NCBI RefSeq assembly: GCF_019391655.1
Contig: NZ_JAHXPQ010000001.1
Span: 620,001-684,000 of the forward strand
Length of the DNA stretch: 64,000 nucleotides
From: Mucilaginibacter rivuli
Lineage (GTDB): Bacteria; Bacteroidota; Bacteroidia; Sphingobacteriales; Sphingobacteriaceae
Reading direction: 5' to 3'
Part shown: positions 1 to 7,603 of the stretch, piece after piece
Layout of the letters: the number at the start of each line of letters is the position of its first letter
Position numbering within the stretch: the first letter of the stretch is position 1
Program-made: the position numbers and the translations under genes
Notes under the pieces: model-generated
Seen by the model: the letters and a program-made list of their open reading frames with translations, nothing else
What the model was told of the DNA's origin: nothing
Database searches by the model: none

Positions 1-384
1 AAAAACAACCTTTTTCCTGATGCGCACGCCACTTTGGAATACCTGTATAATAAATACCCCCTGCACCTGATATCAAACGGCTTTTTGGAATCAACAGAAA
101 TGAAGATCGGTAAAACCGATTTAGGTAAGTATTTTCAAAATGTTATCATATCCGAAGTTGTAGGCGTTAATAAACCCGATAAAGCAATTTTTGAGCATGC
201 ACTTAATTTGGCAGGCGCGGTAAAAGAGGAAAGCATTATGATAGGAGATAGTATTGAGGCCGACATACGCGGCGCATTAAACTTTGGTATGGATGCCATT
301 TATTTTAACCCGGCCGGGTTACCCAAACCCGGTGATGTGCCTTTACAAATAACTCATTTAAATGAGTTAACTTTGATATTATGA
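1..384 (+). CDS. HAD-superfamily hydrolase, YjjG-like nucleotidase (5' truncated)
   Basis: The frame is open from the first base, so the N-terminus, including the nucleophile DxD motif, lies outside the window; 127 residues are visible. The visible part carries HAD motif II (the SNG in HLISNGF), motif III lysine (NKPDKAIF) and motif IV (IMIGDSIEADIRGA). This layout fits the YjjG family of pyrimidine nucleotidases, which remove phosphate from (non-canonical) nucleoside monophosphates in the cytoplasm. The substrate is an inference from family resemblance; another HAD subfamily is possible. Its stop overlaps the start of the next gene by 4 bases (ATGA), suggesting translational coupling. Confidence 0.75.
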   Translation, partial: KNNLFPDAHATLEYLYNKYPLHLISNGFLESTEMKIGKTDLGKYFQNVIISEVVGVNKPDKAIFEHALNLAGAVKEESIMIGDSIEADIRGALNFGMDAIYFNPAGLPKPGDVPLQITHLNELTLIL

Positions 385-905
385 GCATAGCCGCCGATAA
401 AAAGAATATTGAAAATACCCTGCTTGTTTACCGGCAAAAACTTGACCAAATACCCGACGACCAGTTTAATGTTACCCCGCCCGGCGGTGGCTGGAGCTAT
501 GCCGAAGTGTATTCGCATATTATGCAGGCAACCGTTGCCTCATTTATCGCGGTAGAAAAATGTAGCAACGGCACAGGTAAAACAGATACAAAGCGCATTA
601 ACTGGCTGGCATGGTTGGTTTTGGTAGCCGGTGTTTTTCCGGGTACTAAGTTTAAAGCGCCGGCATCCATTGCCGGTATGGTAGCCGATATCAGCAAAGA
701 AGATGCCCGCAACCTCATCATTAAAGTAAAAAAACGGCTGGACGAAGTAATTCCCAACATATCAGGTTCATCCGCGTTTTGTAAATTGAAACATCCCCGT
801 TTTGGTATGCTTAACGCTAAGCAATGGCTTCGCTTTACCGGCATCCATTTAACGCACCATATTAAACAACTTAAACGCATCGAAAAAAAATTTCAGAAAC
901 GTTAA
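381..905 (+). CDS. DinB-like superfamily protein
   Basis: A 174-residue protein starting inside the stop of the HAD gene (ATGA overlap). It resembles DinB/DUF664-type four-helix proteins, which often bind a metal through spaced histidines: a GGGWSYAEVYSHIMQ segment near residues 35-50 and GIHLTHHIKQLKR near the C-terminus (about 152-164) supply candidate His ligands. A hydrophobic stretch around 72-88 (WLAWLVLVAGVFPG) is unusual for a soluble DinB protein but is short. The biochemical role is unknown; some relatives are thiol-dependent transferases. The coupling with the HAD hydrolase suggests co-expression only. Confidence 0.6.
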   Translation: MSIAADKKNIENTLLVYRQKLDQIPDDQFNVTPPGGGWSYAEVYSHIMQATVASFIAVEKCSNGTGKTDTKRINWLAWLVLVAGVFPGTKFKAPASIAGMVADISKEDARNLIIKVKKRLDEVIPNISGSSAFCKLKHPRFGMLNAKQWLRFTGIHLTHHIKQLKRIEKKFQKR

Positions 906-973
906 ACATTTAACAATTAACGTTGTCTTAATATTCAGATAATCTATTAGTTGGATATTTGCATTTAATACAG

Positions 974-1087
974 ATGAATACAGAGTTAGTACATGTTTTT
1001 GAAGTGGGTTTGTTTTTGCTTGCACTTGGTGCATTTTACCTCAGCCCCTTTGAATTGAGCGTTAATGAGGACGAAGACGACGAGTAA
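974..1087 (+). CDS. Possible 37-residue single-pass membrane peptide
   Basis: An ATG at 974 opens a short frame (MNTELVHVFEVGLFLLAL...) ending in TAA at 1085-1087. It encodes one hydrophobic helix (about residues 8-24) followed by a strongly acidic tail (NEDEDDE). It lies alone between the DinB-like gene and the LpxH-like gene in the same orientation. There is no clear ribosome binding site, but this is common in Bacteroidota. The clean helix-plus-acidic-tail design makes it worth recording; it could equally be a chance frame. No function is assigned. Confidence 0.33.
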   Translation: MNTELVHVFEVGLFLLALGAFYLSPFELSVNEDEDDE

Positions 1088-1174
1088 AAACAGAGCACGC
1101 TGCCACAATTTAACCGGCTTAAATAGCCGTACCGCAAGGCTCACCTTCAAAAACTGCAAATCCCCCGTAACCTT

Positions 1175-2029
1175 ATGGTAAAGCGCGAAGTAGATATTGC
1201 GGTAATAAGCGATGTGCATTTAGGCACATACGGCTGCCAGGCAAAAGAGCTTTTAAAATACCTGAAAAGCATAAAACCCAAAATTCTGATCCTGAACGGC
1301 GATATTATTGATATATGGCAGTTCAGTAAATCATACTGGCCTGAGGCACACATGAAAGTTGTGCGCCGCATACTCAAGTTTGTTACCGATGGTATTCCCG
1401 TTTATTACCTTACCGGCAACCACGATGAAATGTTGCGTAAATTTGCCGATTTTGACCTGGGCAGCTTTAAGCTCATGAACAAAGTATTGCTTAACATTGA
1501 TGGTAAAAAGGCCTGGATATTTCACGGCGATATTTTTGATGTAACCATGCAGCACTCCAAATGGCTGGCAAAACTTGGTGCTGTTGGGTACGATACGCTG
1601 ATCATCATTAACAGTATGGTAAATAAGGTGCTTACCGCAATGGGCAAACCCAAAATGAGCTTTTCGCAAAAAATAAAGGGCAGGGTAAAAGAAGCCGTTA
1701 AATTTATTAACCATTTTGAACAAACCGCCGCTGATCTGGCGATTGATAAAGGGTACGATTATGTGATATGCGGGCACATACACCACTCCGAAATACGCGA
1801 GATAAAACACTCGGATGATACAGGTTCGGTACTATATCTTAACTCGGGCGACTGGGTAGAAAGTTTAACCGCACTTGAATATATGAACGGTAAATGGGGT
1901 ATATATAAGTATGATGCCGAGCAGTTTAAAACTGAGGCTGAAGACGACGATAAGACCGATGCTGAGGATCTTGACGCTAAGATGAATGTTATTGACCTGT
2001 TAGCACGCTTTAAGCAGGAAACCCACTAA
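1175..2029 (+). CDS. LpxH-like metallophosphoesterase (UDP-2,3-diacylglucosamine diphosphatase family)
   Basis: A 284-residue calcineurin-like phosphoesterase. Metal-binding motifs appear in the usual order: SDVHLG (D13, H15), NGDIID (D43), LTGNHDE (N82, H83), a FHGDIFD block near 118 and CGHIHHSEI near 198. The spacing matches the LpxH/YbbF branch, which cleaves UDP-2,3-diacylglucosamine to lipid X in lipid A synthesis. The acidic C-terminal tail (EAEDDDKTDAED) lies outside the catalytic fold. It is followed after 40 bases by a glycosyltransferase, which supports an envelope-lipid or glycolipid role. Whether it is the true LpxH cannot be told without comparison with other copies in the genome. 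Confidence 0.7.
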   Translation: MVKREVDIAVISDVHLGTYGCQAKELLKYLKSIKPKILILNGDIIDIWQFSKSYWPEAHMKVVRRILKFVTDGIPVYYLTGNHDEMLRKFADFDLGSFKLMNKVLLNIDGKKAWIFHGDIFDVTMQHSKWLAKLGAVGYDTLIIINSMVNKVLTAMGKPKMSFSQKIKGRVKEAVKFINHFEQTAADLAIDKGYDYVICGHIHHSEIREIKHSDDTGSVLYLNSGDWVESLTALEYMNGKWGIYKYDAEQFKTEAEDDDKTDAEDLDAKMNVIDLLARFKQETH

Positions 2030-2069
2030 AAGATATGCCCTAAGTGGTTATATTTGCTAAATAACATTT

Positions 2070-3053
2070 ATGAAAATACTTTACGCTATACAAGGAACAG
2101 GCAACGGGCACATTAGCCGTGCACGCGAAATCGTTCCGCTGCTGCAAAAGTATGGCGAGCTTGACCTGGTAATTAGTGGCACCGAGGCCGAAATGAAATT
2201 ACCGCAAGCGGTTAAGTATACTTTTCATGGTTTTAGCTTTGTTTTTGGCAATAAGGGCGGTGTTGATAAATGGGCCACTTACAAGCTGATGGACCTGAAG
2301 CAGCTTTGGAAGGATATGCATGCCATCCCGCTAAAGGAATACGACCTGATCATTAACGATTTTGAGCCTGTTACCGCATGGGCGTGCAAGCTGCAAAAGA
2401 TAGAGTCTGTTTCGCTAAGCCATCAATGTTCCTTCGTATCGAAAAAAACACCACGGCCACGCTGGAGCGTAGCCGAGTTATTATTGAAATACTACGCGCC
2501 GACAAACCATTGTATCGGTTTCCATTTCGACAGGTATGATACCTTTATCAATACCCCGGTCATACGCAGTGAGATACGTAACCTCGAACCTAAAAACTTA
2601 GGGCATTATACCGTTTACCTGCCTGCCTATGATGACAGGACGCTGGTGAAATACCTGTCGCAGATAAATGTGCCCTGGCAGATATTTTCAAAAAGACAAA
2701 AAAAGGCTTATACCGAAGGCAACGTACAGGTAAGCCCGGTAAACAACGAAGCCTTTAATTTAAGCGTTGCCAATTGCGAAGGCTTGCTTACAGGCGGCGG
2801 CTTTGAAGGCCCCGCCGAGGCATTGTTCCTGCAAAAGAAATTGATGATGGTACCCATGGCCTACCAGTATGAGCAGGAATGTAATGCTCTTGCCGCATCA
2901 AAGTTAGGTGTACCCGTTATTAACGAGATAAATGATAGCTGTATACCTAAAATTCGCGAATGGGTAGAGAGCAGCCACCGTGTTAAAGTAAACTTCCCCG
3001 ACGAAACCGCCGCCATTATTGATGATATGGTGCACAGGTATGCAAGGAAATAA
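2070..3053 (+). CDS. MGT/GT28-type glycosyltransferase
   Basis: A 327-residue protein with a GT-B look: a glycine-rich N-terminus (MKILYAIQGTGNGHISRA) typical of nucleotide-sugar transferases that act on lipid acceptors, and a C-terminal sugar-nucleotide site (LLTGGGFEGPAEALFLQKK, then a P-x-x-x-Q-x-EQ segment) as in GT1/GT28 enzymes. No signal peptide; probably a peripheral enzyme at the inner face of the cytoplasmic membrane. The neighbouring LpxH-like phosphoesterase suggests envelope glycolipid work, but donor and acceptor are unknown. A TAnnTTTG-type box (TATATTTG, 2049-2056) lies just upstream, so it may have its own promoter. Confidence 0.7.
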   Translation: MKILYAIQGTGNGHISRAREIVPLLQKYGELDLVISGTEAEMKLPQAVKYTFHGFSFVFGNKGGVDKWATYKLMDLKQLWKDMHAIPLKEYDLIINDFEPVTAWACKLQKIESVSLSHQCSFVSKKTPRPRWSVAELLLKYYAPTNHCIGFHFDRYDTFINTPVIRSEIRNLEPKNLGHYTVYLPAYDDRTLVKYLSQINVPWQIFSKRQKKAYTEGNVQVSPVNNEAFNLSVANCEGLLTGGGFEGPAEALFLQKKLMMVPMAYQYEQECNALAASKLGVPVINEINDSCIPKIREWVESSHRVKVNFPDETAAIIDDMVHRYARK

Positions 3054-3105
3054 ATTGCCTGTCGGTAGTTTTTAGTAATATTGCACCGCTATTTAACAGA
3101 CTTAC

Positions 3106-4092
3106 ATGATAAACGCTTTCAGGGCGCTTAACCCGCTTAATATACTATGGCTTGCTGTATTTTGTATTGCCCTGCGCCTCGGCTATATGGTGCAGATGCC
3201 TGCGCATATCGAGTTTGTTTTTGTTGAATCGTTTACCAGGAGCATTATACCCATCTCTATCGAGAGCGCTTTAACACCTATTCTTAACGTTTTTATAGCG
3301 GCCATACTGGTATATGCCCAGGCCATATGGCTCAACCAAATGGTAAACAAATATAACCTGTTGGGTAAACCCACTTTTTTACCGGCCTTAATGTACATTA
3401 CCGTATCGGCCTTGCTGGTGCCTTTTTTGGTGATGAGCCCGCCGCTTATTTGTAATTTTTTGGTGCTGCTGATGATAGATAAGCTGCTCAGCTTTTATAA
3501 AGATGAAAATGCCAAAGCCACGGCTTTTGATCTGGGTATGATCGTAGGGATTGGTACACTCATCTATTTCCCCTACATCTACATGTTTTTAACGGTTTGG
3601 ATAGGTTTGATCATTTTCAGGGCGTTTAACTGGCGCGAGTGGGCAGGGGTATTGGTGGGCTTTGTTACCGTGTTTTTCTTTTTGGCGGTATATTACTTCT
3701 GGAACAACCGTATCGAGCAGTTTTATGCCATATGGTTGCCACTGGGCCATAGTTTTCCTAACCAGATCAGATTTAACTACTATAATTACCTGATGCTGAT
3801 ACCCGTTATTGTTATTTTTGGTTTGGGGTTCATCAGCTTAAGGCAAAACTACTTTAAAAGCTATGTCCAGATCCGCAAAGCATTCCAGATGATCAGTATT
3901 GTTTTTGTTGTAGCGGCCTTGTCGTTTTACGTAAAAACAAACTTCAGGGTAAGCCATTTTTTATTGTGCGCTATACCCGCAGCCATCATATTTGCTTACT
4001 ATTTTTTGTATGCAAGCACACGCTGGTTTTATGAAATATTGTACGCTATACTTATCGCAGGCATCATTTATTTTCAGTTTAACACTTTTTAA
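3106..4092 (+). CDS. Polytopic membrane protein, DUF6427-like
   Basis: A 328-residue, very hydrophobic protein with about nine predicted membrane helices spread over its whole length (for example residues 12-30, 58-78, 98-125, 145-172 and 182-198) and short basic loops. No catalytic motif is recognisable. It resembles the Bacteroidota-restricted DUF6427 membrane family often found near envelope genes; this family call is from memory of general character and should be tested by profile search. It lies between the glycosyltransferase and purQ in the same orientation with gaps of about 50 bases. Confidence 0.6.
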   Translation: MINAFRALNPLNILWLAVFCIALRLGYMVQMPAHIEFVFVESFTRSIIPISIESALTPILNVFIAAILVYAQAIWLNQMVNKYNLLGKPTFLPALMYITVSALLVPFLVMSPPLICNFLVLLMIDKLLSFYKDENAKATAFDLGMIVGIGTLIYFPYIYMFLTVWIGLIIFRAFNWREWAGVLVGFVTVFFFLAVYYFWNNRIEQFYAIWLPLGHSFPNQIRFNYYNYLMLIPVIVIFGLGFISLRQNYFKSYVQIRKAFQMISIVFVVAALSFYVKTNFRVSHFLLCAIPAAIIFAYYFLYASTRWFYEILYAILIAGIIYFQFNTF

Positions 4093-4137
4093 CTTTTAGT
4101 TTCGCTGATATATGGCATCTTGTGTTAGTTTTGTAGC

Positions 4138-4830
4138 ATGAAATTTGGCGTAGTTATTTTCCCGGGTTCCAATTGCGATGAAGACATCATACATGTATTG
4201 GAAAAAATTATGGGCCAGCAGGTTGTTCGCCTGTGGCATAAAGACCATGATCTGCAAAATGTTGATTTTGTAATTCTACCCGGCGGGTTCTCCTTCGGCG
4301 ATTATTTACGTTCTGGCGCTATCGCGCGTTTTTCGCCCATTATGCAAGAGGTAATTCAATTTGCAGCAAGGGGCGGTTACGTATGGGGTATTTGTAACGG
4401 TTTCCAGATACTGGCCGAAGCCGGTTTGGTACCGGGAGCATTACTGCATAACCAAAGCCGTAAATTCATCTGCAATAACATTTACCTTAAAGCTCAAACC
4501 CAAAACTCGTTGCTTACCGCGCAGGTTGATCCGGCAAAGGCATTAAAAATCCCTATCGCACATGGCGAGGGTAATTACTTTATTAATGCTGATGGTTTAA
4601 AAGCCTTGAATGATAACGATCAGGTATTGTTCCGCTATTGCGATGCAGCAGGCAACATCACTGTCGAAGCTAACCCTAACGGAGCTTTGGATAATATTGC
4701 AGGTGTTTGTAATGCGGGCCGTAATGTGTTTGGTATGATGCCGCACCCTGAGCGCGCAGCCGATTCGCTTTTAGCTAACCAGGATGGCGTTGCCATTTTT
4801 GAATCGATATTATCGCTTGTAAAAGCCTGA
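4138..4830 (+). CDS. purQ: Phosphoribosylformylglycinamidine synthase subunit I (glutamine amidotransferase)
   Basis: A 230-residue class I glutamine amidotransferase of purine synthesis. It frees ammonia from glutamine for the PurL synthase, converting FGAR to FGAM. The N-terminus MKFGVVIFPGSNCDED is typical of PurQ; the nucleophile is Cys86 in WGICNGFQ, and the triad is completed by His203 and Glu205 in MPHPERA. Length matches the stand-alone bacterial subunit, so a separate PurL (and PurS) must exist elsewhere. It is one base upstream of coaX and probably heads a run of co-oriented genes extending to the PpiD-like gene. Confidence 0.95.
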   Translation: MKFGVVIFPGSNCDEDIIHVLEKIMGQQVVRLWHKDHDLQNVDFVILPGGFSFGDYLRSGAIARFSPIMQEVIQFAARGGYVWGICNGFQILAEAGLVPGALLHNQSRKFICNNIYLKAQTQNSLLTAQVDPAKALKIPIAHGEGNYFINADGLKALNDNDQVLFRYCDAAGNITVEANPNGALDNIAGVCNAGRNVFGMMPHPERAADSLLANQDGVAIFESILSLVKA

Positions 4831-4831
4831 T

Positions 4832-5575
4832 ATGGCTAACCTGGTTATCGATATTGGCAACTCATACATTAAAACAGCAATATTCAGCTTTGATGCGATA
4901 ACGTGGATACAGAGCCACACCAGTATTGATGAGCAAAGGATAAGTGAAATTTTAGCTGATCATAAACCTGAAAAAGCAATTGTATCATCGGTAAAAAAAC
5001 ATGCTGAAAGCTGGGAGGCGGCTATCAGCAAACAAATACCGCTCATAAAGTTTAATAACAGCATGGGCAAAATGGTTAAAAACCATTACCGCACGCCGCA
5101 TACTTTAGGAGCCGACAGGCTTGCAGCAGTAATAGGGGCCTATACTACTTATCCCGGCAAGGCAAACCTGGTTATTGATGCCGGTACCTGTATTACGTAT
5201 GATGGTATTGATGCCGGTGCCAATTATTACGGAGGCAGTATATCACCGGGGCTAACAATGCGGTACAAGGCATTGAACCATTATACCGATGGTTTACCTG
5301 TAATTGATGCCGATACTGCATTTATTGATGATACGGGATACGATACAGCCACCGCCATACGTTCGGGAGTACAAAGCGGGATGAAATTTGAGATACTGGG
5401 GTTTATACAAAGCTATTTTGCCAAACACCCTGATACTAACGTGATACTAACCGGGGGCGACTCGATTTTTTTTGATACTCTATTGAAAAATAGCATCTTT
5501 GCCCCTCATATAAAAATTGAACCTCATTTGGTTCTTAAAGGATTAAACGCAGTTATACAACACCATAATGATTAA
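4832..5575 (+). CDS. coaX: Type III pantothenate kinase
   Basis: A 247-residue ASKHA-fold kinase that phosphorylates pantothenate, the first step of coenzyme A synthesis. The phosphate loop LVIDIGNSYIKTAIF lies at the N-terminus, GADRLAAVIGAY near residue 92 and the second acidic/adenosine motif LVIDAGTCITYD near residue 110; a GGSISPGLTMR block follows. Type III kinases are not feedback-inhibited by CoA. The gene starts one base after the purQ stop, and its own end overlaps the next start by 8 bases, so it is almost certainly translated from a polycistronic message. Confidence 0.95.
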   Translation: MANLVIDIGNSYIKTAIFSFDAITWIQSHTSIDEQRISEILADHKPEKAIVSSVKKHAESWEAAISKQIPLIKFNNSMGKMVKNHYRTPHTLGADRLAAVIGAYTTYPGKANLVIDAGTCITYDGIDAGANYYGGSISPGLTMRYKALNHYTDGLPVIDADTAFIDDTGYDTATAIRSGVQSGMKFEILGFIQSYFAKHPDTNVILTGGDSIFFDTLLKNSIFAPHIKIEPHLVLKGLNAVIQHHND

Positions 5576-6896
5576 GTACATCAGGGTTTTTATTATAATT
5601 ATATTATCGGTTACAGCATTTGGTGCATTTGCTCAAAGTTCGGCTACTACAAGCTCTCCATATTCACAATTTGGCATTGGCGATTATAATGACCCTACAT
5701 TACCGCAATTGCGTGCTATGGGTGGCATTGGTACCGGGGTGGCACGCAGCACCGATGGTCTGAGCTTTATCAATATGGCTAACCCTGCAGCGTACAGCAG
5801 TATTAATTTAACTACTATTGATATTGGCGCGTTTGCAAATATTGTTAGCTTGAGCAGAACAGGTTTTGGCTCCGAAACAAGCAATAACTTTAGGTTGGGC
5901 CATATTGCCTTCGCGGTACCTACCAGTAAACACTCTGCAATAAGTTTTGGTTTAATGCCTTATACCAACCTGGGTTACAGCTACAGGCAAACCAACAAAA
6001 TACCATTAAACAGGGCACCTGTTGGTATTGATACCACTACAGTTGAAGATAACGTATACTCCGGCGAAGGTGGTTTTTCAAAGGCATACCTTGGCTATGG
6101 CATTGGTTTTGGCAACTTTAGCATAGGCGCAAATGTTGCCTACATTTTTGGTAAAGAAAAACTGTTAAGGCAAACAGAATACCCGCAATTGCCTGCTGCA
6201 TTCTCAACGGCAATAGAGAACAGCGTAAGTGTTGGAGGTGTTAGCTATGATTATGGTGTACAATATAACTTTAAACTGAGCGAAGTAAGCAGATTTACAG
6301 TAGGCTACTCAGGCTCGGCAGGTACAGACCTGAGCACTACCAACAATTTTGTAGTAAGCCACTACCTTATCAACTCAGACGGTTCGCACTCTTCGGCTAT
6401 TGATAGTACCCGTTACCAGCAAAATGAAAGTAAACTAACCTTACCCACCATGCACAGGTTTGGCATATCATACTCAAAAGATCTGAAATATATGATCGGG
6501 GCTGATTTTAAAATGGGCCAATGGTCGGATTTGAGAGTAAACGGTGCTAACGCGGGTTTACAAAATAACCAAAGCTTTGCTGTGGGCGGTCAAATTACCC
6601 CTAATATTAACTCATTATCAAGTTATTGGGCAGTAGTTGATTACCGTTTAGGTTTTAACTATGATAATACTTACATCACAACTAATGGTGTAAACATTAA
6701 ACAATATGCAGCCACAATTGGTTTTGGCTTACCAATACCCAACCAAAGCCGCACAAACTATTACAAGGTTAACATAGCTGCCGAGTTTGGCCAACGTGGT
6801 ACCCTTGATAAAAGTTTAATAAAAGAAAGCTTCATCAATATCCACTTAGGCTTTGTTATTAACGAAAAGTGGTTCCAGAAGTATAAATTTGATTAA
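5568..6896 (+). CDS. Putative outer-membrane beta-barrel protein
   Basis: A 442-residue protein with a signal peptide (hydrophobic core about residues 6-22, cleavage likely after AFGAFAQ). The mature part alternates aromatic and glycine-rich strands, and an early RAMGGIGTGVARSTDGLSFI segment resembles the N-terminal region of FadL/PorV-type barrels in Bacteroidota. This suggests an outer-membrane barrel, perhaps a transporter; no substrate can be named. It overlaps coaX by 8 bases and precedes lptC by 9, placing it among envelope-assembly genes. Whether it is a true FadL/PorV relative needs a profile search. Confidence 0.6.
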   Translation: MIKYIRVFIIIILSVTAFGAFAQSSATTSSPYSQFGIGDYNDPTLPQLRAMGGIGTGVARSTDGLSFINMANPAAYSSINLTTIDIGAFANIVSLSRTGFGSETSNNFRLGHIAFAVPTSKHSAISFGLMPYTNLGYSYRQTNKIPLNRAPVGIDTTTVEDNVYSGEGGFSKAYLGYGIGFGNFSIGANVAYIFGKEKLLRQTEYPQLPAAFSTAIENSVSVGGVSYDYGVQYNFKLSEVSRFTVGYSGSAGTDLSTTNNFVVSHYLINSDGSHSSAIDSTRYQQNESKLTLPTMHRFGISYSKDLKYMIGADFKMGQWSDLRVNGANAGLQNNQSFAVGGQITPNINSLSSYWAVVDYRLGFNYDNTYITTNGVNIKQYAATIGFGLPIPNQSRTNYYKVNIAAEFGQRGTLDKSLIKESFINIHLGFVINEKWFQKYKFD

Positions 6897-6905
6897 TTAC
6901 CCCCT

Positions 6906-7490
6906 ATGCTGATGCAGGCAAAATGGTTCGCTCATTATTTTTTGCCGGTAATGCTGATAGCAGCTTTGCTATTGCCCGCCTGCGAAAATGATTTGAACCA
7001 GGTAAAAAAAATATCGCAGCAGGAAGCCAATAATAAAATTGACAGCTCAAAAGTTGTTGATATCATTTACAGCGATTCGGCTAAAGTTAAGGCGCGGGTT
7101 TTAACGCCTTTGCTGCTTACTTTTAATACGGTTACACCACCTTATCATGTAATGCCTAAAGGCGTTAAGATCTATTTTTATGACGGTAAATCGCCTGAGC
7201 CATCAAGCACCGTGGTGGGCGATTCGGCCATTACAAAAAATGGCGATAAAATAATCGAGCTGCACGGCAATGTGGTAGTGAGCAATGCAAAAGGGGATAC
7301 CTTTAAATCGAACGAGTTGATTTGGGATCAGTTAAAAAAGATACTCTACTCACACCAGCGCTGGCAGTTAAATAAAGCCGATGGTACCATGCTTAACGGT
7401 ATGAATTTTCAGAGCAATGAAACTTTTACCAACAAAACCGGCGATGATGGCAACGGCGTAATTGTAACTAAAGAAGGCGTTGGAAATTGA
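6906..7490 (+). CDS. lptC: LPS export protein LptC
   Basis: A 194-residue protein with an N-terminal hydrophobic segment (about 10-26) ending in LLPACEN, where the cysteine could act as a lipobox. After it come the beta-jellyroll signatures of LptC: GVKIYFYDGK, then IIELHGNVVVSNAKGD and LIWDQLKKILYS. LptC receives lipopolysaccharide from the LptBFG pump and passes it to the LptA bridge. The Bacteroidota form is often annotated as a lipoprotein. It follows the barrel protein by 9 bases and precedes the PpiD-like foldase, making an envelope-biogenesis cluster. Confidence 0.85.
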   Translation: MLMQAKWFAHYFLPVMLIAALLLPACENDLNQVKKISQQEANNKIDSSKVVDIIYSDSAKVKARVLTPLLLTFNTVTPPYHVMPKGVKIYFYDGKSPEPSSTVVGDSAITKNGDKIIELHGNVVVSNAKGDTFKSNELIWDQLKKILYSHQRWQLNKADGTMLNGMNFQSNETFTNKTGDDGNGVIVTKEGVGN

Positions 7491-7519
7491 TTTTGCAGCA
7501 GGTTAGCTTACAGTAAATT

Positions 7520-7538
7520 ACACTATTTAAAATAGTGT
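7520..7538. repeat. Short palindrome in the lptC-ppiD gap
   Basis: The sequence ACACTATTTAAAATAGTGT has 9-base perfect arms around one central base. It lies 30 bases after the lptC stop and 65 bases before ppiD. Without a T-run it is not a convincing terminator; it may be a regulator site or RNA hairpin. A nearly identical palindrome occurs at 33491-33512. Confidence 0.5.
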
Positions 7539-7603
7539 TATAAATTTTTATCAAAAGTTGTATCTTGCGCCTCTTTTTGAAATAAATATAATATAGATAT
7601 AGT

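Noticed and set aside
497-880. Long antisense frames opposite real genes, here and at many other places (for example 1331-1810, 15729-16157, 39962-40438)
   Set aside because: They lie fully opposite well-identified genes, have no family resemblance and show the composition of shadow frames.
4129-4136. TAGTTTTG as a promoter box directly before purQ
   Set aside because: It matches TAnnTTTG, but is only one base from the ATG and lacks a -33 TTG at the right distance; it would require a leaderless message.
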